Assembly: GCF_014207185.1 (NCBI RefSeq)
Contig: NZ_JACHCP010000006.1
Span: 186,001 to 250,000, forward strand
Source: Rhodanobacter sp. A1T4
GTDB taxonomy: Bacteria; Pseudomonadota; Gammaproteobacteria; Xanthomonadales; Rhodanobacteraceae
DNA: 64,000 nucleotides
Direction: 5' to 3'
A program made the position numbers and the translations under genes. Each line of letters opens with the position of its first letter. Within the stretch, counting starts at the first letter, position 1. Below the pieces are notes generated by a model. It was given only the letters and a program-made list of their open reading frames with translations, searched no databases and had not been told where the DNA came from. Of the stretch, positions 52,319 through 59,621 are shown piece after piece.

Positions 52319-52470
52319 AATTGTCGCGTGAGTCCGGGGTTTCGAGCGTCGCGGAAACGCCTGATTCCGCGATCGGCTGAGAAGAATGAAACTAGCTGGC
52401 TGAGTGATTGAGCGGAAATCATCCGGTGTATTTTTTTAGTGCGATCAAGCCTCGGTGAGTGCCTGATCCC

Positions 52471-53082
52471 CTAACGGATTACGCGCTGGACTATCTGTAT
52501 CGCGAAGTCGTCCGTCAAAGGATCGCGGGAGAACCAGCGACGATAAAAAAGTGGACCAGTGAGCGCCGCGATCAACATGGCTGCGTCGGTGTCCCCGGGC
52601 AGTTCGCCCCTATCCACCGCACGTAGGATGACTGTCTCAAAAGGCGCCGAATAGCCGCGTTGCAGTTTGCTGTACATGTCGGCGATGTCGGGGTCTCGCT
52701 CAGCAGCATCGATGATTGAGGGCAGCACGGAGGTCCATTTGGCCGTTCGCAGCAAACCGACGAGGTCTGCCATCAACGCGGTCACGTCTGTCTCGAAGCT
52801 TCCGGTATCCGGCACGCCTTGGGGCGTGCTTATTGTCGAGCAAGCATCACGCAGAAGGTCGACTCGGGTTGGCCAATGCCGATAGATCGTAGTCTTCGCC
52901 ACGCCCGAGCGACGTGAGATTTCATCGACGCTAGCGCCGGCAAAGCCCCTGTCGAAGAGCAGCTCTGCCGTCGCGGCGAGCACGGTTGTCCGTGAGCGAC
53001 GGACTCTTTCGTCCAACACCTCAGCTTCATGCAACGCAAGAGCTGGGGGATCTAGTTTGTTCACTGTGAGTTTTTTTCGCAT
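52471..53082 (-). CDS. TetR-family transcriptional regulator
   Basis: 203 residues. HTH: LLFDRGFAGASVDEISRRSG followed by VAKTTIYRHWPTR at about residues 42-75, and a TetR_C_11-like helical ligand domain behind it. Divergent from a VOC gene across a 21-bp palindrome, so it most likely represses that gene and itself. Typical of efflux- or resistance-type switches. Confidence 0.95.
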   Translation of the reverse strand: MRKKLTVNKLDPPALALHEAEVLDERVRRSRTTVLAATAELLFDRGFAGASVDEISRRSGVAKTTIYRHWPTRVDLLRDACSTISTPQGVPDTGSFETDVTALMADLVGLLRTAKWTSVLPSIIDAAERDPDIADMYSKLQRGYSAPFETVILRAVDRGELPGDTDAAMLIAALTGPLFYRRWFSRDPLTDDFAIQIVQRVIR

Positions 53083-53109
53083 GGGGCAATACTAAGGTGG
53101 ACATTGTTA

Positions 53110-53130
53110 GATACGATACGGTATCGTATC
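53110..53130. promoter_or_regulatory. 21-bp palindromic TetR operator
   Basis: GATACGATAC-G-GTATCGTATC is a perfect 10+1+10 palindrome, between the divergent TetR and VOC genes, 28 bases from the TetR start and 61 from the VOC start. Confidence 0.8.
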
Positions 53131-53191
53131 ATAAGTACGGGAAAATCGTTTTGGTCCGGAATTTATCCCGCCGCATCCCAAGGAGATAGTC

Positions 53192-53590
53192 ATGAAGTTC
53201 GCTTCCACCCGCCTAATCGCCGCCGACATCAAGGCCATGGTTTCCTTCTACGAAATGGTAACGGGCCTGCCCGCCGAATGGCTGGCTCCCGTTTTCGCAG
53301 AGATCGTCACGCCGGCAGCCACGCTTGCCATCGGCAGCGCCGAAACAGTTGCGCTGTGGAAGGAAGGCAGCGCTCAACCCGGTTCCAATCGCACCGCTTA
53401 CATCGAGTTTCAGGTCGAGGATATAGACGCCGACTATGAGCGTTTGAAGGATAAGGTCCCACTTGTTCACGAGCTCAAGACGATGCCCTGGGGCAATAAG
53501 ACGTTCCAGTTTCGCGACCCTGAAGGTACCGCCGTCTCGCTGTACATGCCGGCCACCGATGAGGCGAAAAAACGCTTTGGTTCGCGATAG
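53192..53590 (+). CDS. VOC-family protein
   Basis: 132 residues with a good ribosome site (AAGGAGATAG). Two betaalphabetabetabeta halves: FASTRLIAADIKAMVSFYEM and YIEFQVEDIDADYERLKDKV ending FRDPEGTAVSLYMPA. Probably binds or modifies a hydrophobic or toxic compound. Divergent from, and probably repressed by, the TetR protein. Nothing seen in the following 214 bases. Confidence 0.93.
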   Translation: MKFASTRLIAADIKAMVSFYEMVTGLPAEWLAPVFAEIVTPAATLAIGSAETVALWKEGSAQPGSNRTAYIEFQVEDIDADYERLKDKVPLVHELKTMPWGNKTFQFRDPEGTAVSLYMPATDEAKKRFGSR

Positions 53591-53804
53591 GCTGCACCGC
53601 GAAGCAACACTGGGCGTTGGTTTCTAGTTTCGCCGTAAATATTTATTTGCATCTTGCGTGGTTGCTGAACATGTTGCCCGATCTGCTGGTTCCACTGGGA
53701 GCTGCATGTCGTCTCGGTGAGCCATTGAACTGAGCGCACTGCTGCCGCGTTCGTCCGTTAAGTCCTAGAGCAGCACGTCAGGCGATCGGCAAGGCAGAGA
53801 CTGA

Positions 53805-53850
53805 TTGACAGACGATAGTTGTTAATCAACAATGGTTGTATGAATACAAC
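53805..53850 (+). promoter_or_regulatory. Promoter and palindromes overlapping the MFS start
   Basis: TTGACA (53805-53810), 17 bases, then AACAAT (53828-53833): a good -35/-10 pair whose transcript would begin next to the ATG at 53840. GTTGTAT-GA-ATACAAC (53835-53850) is a perfect palindrome covering that ATG, and GTTG-TTAAT-CAAC (53818-53830) overlaps the -10. These are candidate sites for the MarR regulator at the end of the operon. Confidence 0.5.
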
Positions 53851-55282
53851 TATTGGCGATACCCGACGGGCTGCGACCCATCCGAACCTTATTCTCGGCA
53901 TTTGCTGCCTCAGCCTGCTGATGGTCGCGATGGACGCCACCATCGTCAACGTCGCGCTACCCTCGATCCGGCACGATCTCACTGCGTCGATATCAGGGCT
54001 GCAGTGGGTGATCGATGCCTACACCATGGTGGTGGCGAGCCTGCTGATGTTGGCCGGGTCGATGGCCGACCGCTTCGGGCGCCGTCGCGTGTTTCAGTTG
54101 GGCATGGCCCTATTCATGCTGGGCTCGCTGTTGTGCAGCGTTGCCCCAGACATTCATAGCCTGATCACGTTTCGCATTTTGCAGGCGCTGGGGGCGACGA
54201 TGCTCAATCCGGTCGCCATGTCGATCATCGCCAACACTTTCCACGAACCAAAAGCACGCGCACGCGCCATCGGTGTCTGGGGTGCAGTCGCCGGCGTAGC
54301 AATGGCGCTGGGTCCGGTGATCGGTGGCGCGCTCACCGAGAGCATCGGCTGGCGCTCCATCTTCTGGGTGAACTTGCCCATCGGTGCCGCGGCGATGCTG
54401 CTCGCCGCGCGCTACATTCCCGAGTCCAAGGCACCGCATCCACGGCGCGTGGATCCGATCGGACAACTGTTGGTGTTCGTCATTCTGGCCACGGTGACTT
54501 ATGCGGTGATCGAAGGTCCCCACGATGGCTGGGACTCGACGACAATCATTGGCTTGTTCGCCGCCGCGGTGCTTGCGCTGATCGCGTTGCTTATCTACGA
54601 ACCTCGGCGTCACGAACCGTTGATCGACGTGCGGTTCTTTCGCAGTGCGCCCTTCAGCAGCGCGACCTTGATCGCCGTTTGCAGCTTCTCGGCGTTCTCC
54701 GGCTTTCTGTTCCTCAATGCGCTGTACTTGCAGGAAGTGCGCGGTCTCTCGGCCTTCCATACCGGTTTGTGTACCTTGCCGCTCGCACTGGCGACGATTC
54801 TTTGTTCACCGTTCTCCGGCCGACTGGTCGGCACCTATGGCACACGCCCCTCGTTGCTGGCCTCGGGCAGCGCCACGGTCATCAGCGCACTGATGATGAC
54901 GCAGCTGACGGCGACAACGCCGCTGCCGTTTTTGTTGCTGACGTACATGATCTTCGGGATCGGGTTCGGCATGGTGAATGCGCCCATTACCAACACAGCC
55001 GTATCTGGCATGCCCAAGGCGCAGGCGGGTCTCGCCGCGGCGGTCGCCTCCACCAGCAGACAGATTGGCGCGTCGCTTGGCGTAGCTTTGGCGGGTACTA
55101 TCTTGGGTGCGCATGTACATGACGCTTTCGCCGAGGCCTCGCATCCGTTCTGGTGGTTGATCACGGGCGGCGGCGTTACCGTGTTGTTGCTGGCGTGGTT
55201 GTCCAACACGCAATGGGCGCGTGACACTACCCGCCACGCGGCGCACTTGCTGGAGGAAGCACCTACCGGAGCGACGGCATAA
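53840..55282 (+). CDS. MFS transporter, DHA2 (EmrB/QacA) family
   Basis: About 480 residues with fourteen likely transmembrane segments. Hallmarks are LLMVAMDATIVNVALPSIRH near the start (motif D1), SLLMLAGSMADRFGRRRVFQ (motif A) and GPVIGGALTESIGWRSIFWV (motif C, antiporter). These drug/proton antiporters export toxic compounds. The ATG at 53840 has no ribosome site, so translation is probably leaderless. Its stop shares one base with the start of the MarR gene, so both form an operon. Confidence 0.95.
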   Translation: MNTTIGDTRRAATHPNLILGICCLSLLMVAMDATIVNVALPSIRHDLTASISGLQWVIDAYTMVVASLLMLAGSMADRFGRRRVFQLGMALFMLGSLLCSVAPDIHSLITFRILQALGATMLNPVAMSIIANTFHEPKARARAIGVWGAVAGVAMALGPVIGGALTESIGWRSIFWVNLPIGAAAMLLAARYIPESKAPHPRRVDPIGQLLVFVILATVTYAVIEGPHDGWDSTTIIGLFAAAVLALIALLIYEPRRHEPLIDVRFFRSAPFSSATLIAVCSFSAFSGFLFLNALYLQEVRGLSAFHTGLCTLPLALATILCSPFSGRLVGTYGTRPSLLASGSATVISALMMTQLTATTPLPFLLLTYMIFGIGFGMVNAPITNTAVSGMPKAQAGLAAAVASTSRQIGASLGVALAGTILGAHVHDAFAEASHPFWWLITGGGVTVLLLAWLSNTQWARDTTRHAAHLLEEAPTGATA

Positions 55283-55719
55283 TGGGTCACGCCAACAGCG
55301 GCAGCGAAGCCGATCAAATCTGGCAGATGATGGTCGATTTGGTATGGGAAACCCGCGGCGAATGGCGCCGAAAAGTCAGCGATGCCACCGGTTTGCCCTT
55401 CAGCCGTGTACGCATACTGTGGCGACTGTTCGATGCGCCGAAGACCTTGAAGCAGTTAGCCGATATGACCAGCAGCGATGCACCCGCCACCACGGTCGCC
55501 GTGAATGATCTTGAAGATCGCGGCCTTGTCGAACGCAATCCTCACCCTGAAAACCGACGCGCGAAACTGGTGTCGCTCACGCCCGCGGGTCAACAGCTCG
55601 TCGAATTGGTACAACGCAACGTGCACGACGATGCACCACCAGCCGTCCAACATCTCTCCAAGACCGACCTTGCTCACCTTCGCCGCATTCTCAAACGGAT
55701 AGAAGGCGACGAGCGCTAG
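55282..55719 (+). CDS. MarR-family transcriptional regulator
   Basis: 145 residues, starting on the last base of the pump stop codon. The winged helix reads ATGLPFSRVRILWRLFDAPK, LKQLADMTSSDAPATTVAVN, DLEDRGLVERNPHPENRRAK and LVSLTPAGQQ. Likely the pump repressor, binding palindromes at the MFS promoter, with release by a ligand. Confidence 0.95.
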   Translation: MGHANSGSEADQIWQMMVDLVWETRGEWRRKVSDATGLPFSRVRILWRLFDAPKTLKQLADMTSSDAPATTVAVNDLEDRGLVERNPHPENRRAKLVSLTPAGQQLVELVQRNVHDDAPPAVQHLSKTDLAHLRRILKRIEGDER

Positions 55720-55740
55720 GAACTTGGCAGTTAAGGCGTT

Positions 55741-56235
55741 TCACTCGTTGGCTTCCTTGCCGCGAGCAGACCCAGTTTCCGGCAATGAAAATGCGCGATG
55801 GGATGCGCATTTGCCTATCGGATGGAATATGGGCGTGTTGGAAAGGCTCTCCCAGCAGTACCAGGCAAGGAAAACAGCAAGCGCAGAAGCAGAGAAAAGC
55901 AAGTAAGCCCTTCTGCGTACTGCAACTCCGCGTTGGATCTTAATGCGTTGAAACACCCAAGTGCCGCGCAGAGAAAATTGGCCTTGCCGTAGAAGCTTGA
56001 TAGCGTTCCATGTGCAGAGAAGCGCGACTAAAAAGAACAACGCCCATACGCTGACTAGCAGACCACGCCACCAGGGAAGTTGATCGCAAAGGGGGAGCGA
56101 ATGGATATAACCAAGGAGCGCTGGTCCTAGCCAAAGCCGGTACGAGAAAACGATGACAACGCCTATCACCCAGAGCGCGACCAGATTACGTCGCCCCTGA
56201 GGCGTTGGCTCAATGAACTCATCAGTCATACGCAT
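55741..56235 (-). CDS. Hypothetical membrane protein
   Basis: 164 residues with three hydrophobic segments (NLVALWVIGVVIVFSYRLWL, GLLVSVWALFFLVALLCTWN, RAYLLFSASALAVFLAWYCW) connected by basic loops. No family is recognised. Convergent with the MarR gene; GC is lower than the neighbours. Translation from the ATG at 56235 could alternatively begin at 56229. Confidence 0.7.
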   Translation of the reverse strand: MRMTDEFIEPTPQGRRNLVALWVIGVVIVFSYRLWLGPALLGYIHSLPLCDQLPWWRGLLVSVWALFFLVALLCTWNAIKLLRQGQFSLRGTWVFQRIKIQRGVAVRRRAYLLFSASALAVFLAWYCWESLSNTPIFHPIGKCASHRAFSLPETGSARGKEANE

Positions 56236-56407
56236 CTGACCGCCGATCAGACGGCTCCCCTGGTTCGATGATATCCCCTGCGGCGCTCAAGAACGCTGCC
56301 CAATTTATTCATCAGGCAGAAGCATATCGGTGCTAATGCCAGCTAACAGCCATGCCCGTTGCTTGAAAAAAGGGCGACCTCGGGGAAGTCCGCTTCGGGT
56401 CGATAGT

Positions 56408-56573
56408 GTTGAAAAACGCGCTTCGAAAACTCGAGATCGCTTAAAGCGAAAAAATTCGGCCGCGACAATCGCTTTCTGTCGGCCTGAATGTGTAAATTTG
56501 TACAGAATCGATTTGTCGTTGCCGTCGCGATTCAAAATTTGGACGTCTATTTGTTAAGTCGGAGTTTTTCAAC
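56408..56573. repeat. Inverted 10-mers GTTGAAAAAC ... GTTTTTCAAC
   Basis: GTTGAAAAAC at 56408-56417 and GTTTTTCAAC at 56564-56573 flank about 146 bases without a gene, in the gap 56236-56697. The ends resemble IS5-type termini, but no transposase remains. Possibly a small non-autonomous element; chance cannot be excluded. Confidence 0.3.
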
Positions 56574-56697
56574 AGAATCGGTCGGAAGCAGAACTGACAC
56601 AATCGCTTTTTGGTCACCCTCGAAGTAACGTGGTTCGACTGCGACGTGTTCGAATACATCCGAGTCGAACACGTCGCGTATTGGAGTAACGATCCGC

Positions 56698-59490
56698 ATG
56701 ACTTTCCCGATCCGCATGTTCCGCCAAGCTTTCCCGTGGCTGCTGACAGCCGGCCTGGTTTCGTTACTCGCTTCCTGCGCCAACACGCAGACGAAGCCCA
56801 CTGTGGTTTCGACCGAGGCACGATTCGAATTCCTCACGCCGTCGCTGGTGCGCATGGAATATTCGCCGAATGGCCGTTTCGTCGATGTGCCTACGGCCGT
56901 GGTGCAGAAGCGTCACTGGCCCGCTGTCAACGTGACGACTACACAGTCCGATGGCTGGCTGGTGGAGAAAACATCGGCGATGACGTTGCGCTATCGACTG
57001 CACTCCGGGCCATTCACGGCAAGCAACCTCCTTGTCAGCTGGAACGCGCCCGGCAGCGGTGCTGCGCACGATTGGCGCCCGGGCGACGTGGACGTGCGCA
57101 ACCTCGGCGGGCTGACCTATTCGCTGGACAACATCAGTGCGCCCAACCTGCCCAAGGATGGCAAGGATCTGCAAAGCCCGGTCAACGACATGATCCCGGG
57201 TATCGAGGTGTTGCTGCCGCAGGCCAAGCCGGGTTTGCTGAGTCGCAGCGGCTACGCGTTCATCGACGACAGCACCACGCCGCTGTGGAACGCGCAGAAG
57301 GCGTGGATCGAACCGCGTCCACAGCCCGGTGGGCAGGACTGGTACCTGTTCACCTATGGCAACGATTATCAGAGTGTGCTGCGGACCTATGCGGAGTTGT
57401 GCGGTCCGGTGCCGATGATTCCGCGCTATACGCTCGGCGCGTGGATCACCGACTTCAATTTCGAGTATTTCCCTGATTCCGCGGAGGCGAAGCAGGCGGC
57501 GTTCCAGCGCTACAACGCGCAACATCTGAAGGACGAAGTGACAAGGCTGCGCGAGGAAGGCATTCCTTTCGATGGTTTGGTGCTGGATTTTGCCTGGCAC
57601 AACTACGGCTGGGATGGCGGATTCGACTGGAGTCCGCTGGTGCCTCATCCGAAGCAACTGCTCGACTGGCTGCATGGGCAGGGCATCAAGGTGAGCCTCA
57701 ACGATCACCCGGGTTACGCCAACACTGAGGAAAGCGTGGTCTCCTACGACGACAGCCATGCACCGGCCGCGCTCGCTGCGCTCGGTCAGCCGTTGCCGCC
57801 AAAGCCGTCGTTCGAAAAGGCGTTATCGGACCACTGGCAGTTCGCCGCCGATCCGAAAGACCAGGGTATGTCGCAGGCATGGTTTGCTGCGGATACCGGC
57901 GCGCACTGGTCATCGATCAAAGCTGGCCTGTCGTGGGAACAACAGGGACATGGCAACGGTGTCGACATAGCCTGGTATCGCACCTCGATCAGGTTACCCG
58001 CGCAACTGCCCGCATCGTTGTATCTGGTGTTCGGCGAAGTGACGTCGTCTTATCGGCTATTCGTCAACGGACAGGAGATTCCACACAGCCAGATCCAGTG
58101 GCCGCAGCGAGTCACCTATGCCGATGTCGCCGCGCATGTACGGGCTGGCGAGGTCAATAGCATCGTGTTGCGCGTGGTCGCGGGTAAGTGGGGCAGCGGG
58201 CTGCTTGGCAGCCGCATCGCGTTGCGCGATGTCAAGCCGCCGCCGCGCATCTTTTTCGACCTGTCCAACCAGCGGCAGGCCGATATTTCCATGCAGACGC
58301 TGCACAAGCCGCTGCTGGATCAGGGTGTGGCGTTCTGGTGGATCGATGGCGGCAGCGGTGCGGTGAACATGCCAGGCCTCGACAAGCAACTGTGGACCAA
58401 CAAGGTGTTCTACGACGCGACTGAACAGGCTACCGGCAAGCGCGGTTTCATTCTCGGTCGCTACGGCGGCTGGGGCAGCGAGCGCTATCCGGGGTACTTC
58501 ACCGGTGATACCTATTCAGAATGGCCGGTGTTGGCCTACGAGGTCGCGTACAGCACGCGAGCCGGCAATATGCTGGTGCCGTATGTGAGTCACGACATTG
58601 GCGGTTTCCACGGTGCGAAGATCGACTTCAACCTCTACGCCCGTTGGATCGAGTTCGGCGCGTTCAGTCCGATCCTGCGCATGCACAGCGCGCATGCCAA
58701 TCCGCTCGAAGGCAACATGCGCATGCCTTGGCTGTACGGTCCGCAGGGCATTGCGCTGATGAAGAAATACTTCAATCTGCATACCCAGTTGATTCCCTAC
58801 GTCTACAGCTACGCCTGGCAGGCGCACACAGCGTCGATGCCGATCATGCGGCCGCTTTACCTGGTCTATCCGGATCTCGACGAGGTGTACGAGCATCCGC
58901 ACGAATACTTTTTCGGCGACCAGATACTGGTGGCGCCCGTGCTCGATCCGACTGGCGATGTCAGCATCTACCTGCCGCCCGGCGACTGGTTCGATTTCTT
59001 TACCGGCAAGCGCTACGAAGGCGGCAAGAGCTTCAGCGCGCGCTACGCGACCGATGCCACGCCGGTGTTCGTGCGCGACGGCGCGATCGTTCCGCAACAA
59101 CCGGCCAGTGCATATTCCGATGCCCGGCCGCTGGATACGCTAATTCTCGATCTCTACGGACGCGGCAAGGGCCATTTCGATCTTTACGAGGACGATGGCA
59201 CTTCGCTGGCCTATACCGACCACGCCTACGCGCTGACCTCGATCGACTACAGCACCGGAGCCGACGGAGTGCAGCAACTGGTCATCGCGCCGACCAGCGG
59301 AACGTTCGAGGGGCAGGTGCAGCGGCGATCATACGAACTGCATATCCACGCGACGGGCAAGCCGCAGGGCGTGACCGTGGACGGCCAGCCCTTCGACCAC
59401 TGGTCGTGGGATGCCGGTCGCGCGATCGCAACGCTCAGGCTGTCCGAGCGCAACGTGCGCGTGGTAGTGAAAGTCGCGTGGAGATCATAA
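56698..59490 (+). CDS. GH31 glycosidase lipoprotein with inserted domain
   Basis: 930 residues. The N-terminus ends in a lipobox (LVSLLASCANTQT), so the protein is membrane-anchored. A beta-sandwich with N-terminal GH31 features (RFEFLTPSLVRMEYSPNGRF) is followed by the (beta/alpha)8 barrel, here interrupted at about 375-518 by a galactose-binding-like domain (ADTGAHWSSIKAGLSWEQQG ... YRLFVNGQEIP). The nucleophile is likely Asp550 in WWIDGGSGAV and the acid/base Asp604 in YFTGDTYSEW. Family members cleave alpha-glucosides or alpha-xylosides, or act as lyases; specificity is unknown. Confidence 0.93.
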   Translation: MTFPIRMFRQAFPWLLTAGLVSLLASCANTQTKPTVVSTEARFEFLTPSLVRMEYSPNGRFVDVPTAVVQKRHWPAVNVTTTQSDGWLVEKTSAMTLRYRLHSGPFTASNLLVSWNAPGSGAAHDWRPGDVDVRNLGGLTYSLDNISAPNLPKDGKDLQSPVNDMIPGIEVLLPQAKPGLLSRSGYAFIDDSTTPLWNAQKAWIEPRPQPGGQDWYLFTYGNDYQSVLRTYAELCGPVPMIPRYTLGAWITDFNFEYFPDSAEAKQAAFQRYNAQHLKDEVTRLREEGIPFDGLVLDFAWHNYGWDGGFDWSPLVPHPKQLLDWLHGQGIKVSLNDHPGYANTEESVVSYDDSHAPAALAALGQPLPPKPSFEKALSDHWQFAADPKDQGMSQAWFAADTGAHWSSIKAGLSWEQQGHGNGVDIAWYRTSIRLPAQLPASLYLVFGEVTSSYRLFVNGQEIPHSQIQWPQRVTYADVAAHVRAGEVNSIVLRVVAGKWGSGLLGSRIALRDVKPPPRIFFDLSNQRQADISMQTLHKPLLDQGVAFWWIDGGSGAVNMPGLDKQLWTNKVFYDATEQATGKRGFILGRYGGWGSERYPGYFTGDTYSEWPVLAYEVAYSTRAGNMLVPYVSHDIGGFHGAKIDFNLYARWIEFGAFSPILRMHSAHANPLEGNMRMPWLYGPQGIALMKKYFNLHTQLIPYVYSYAWQAHTASMPIMRPLYLVYPDLDEVYEHPHEYFFGDQILVAPVLDPTGDVSIYLPPGDWFDFFTGKRYEGGKSFSARYATDATPVFVRDGAIVPQQPASAYSDARPLDTLILDLYGRGKGHFDLYEDDGTSLAYTDHAYALTSIDYSTGADGVQQLVIAPTSGTFEGQVQRRSYELHIHATGKPQGVTVDGQPFDHWSWDAGRAIATLRLSERNVRVVVKVAWRS

Positions 59491-59621
59491 ACAGGCTCTA
59501 AGCGTTTCAGGCTCATCGTCGGCCGCATTTCGCGCGGCTCTTCGGGATCCATGACGATGCAGCAAACAGGATCAACCTGACATCGTTTTTGGTTGGGCAC
59601 TGATCAATGGGCAATCTCGAA

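Noticed and set aside
58521-59501. A 326-codon open frame in another frame of the GH31 gene
   Set aside because: Arg/Ala-rich out-of-frame translation with no motif, fully inside a recognised gene.
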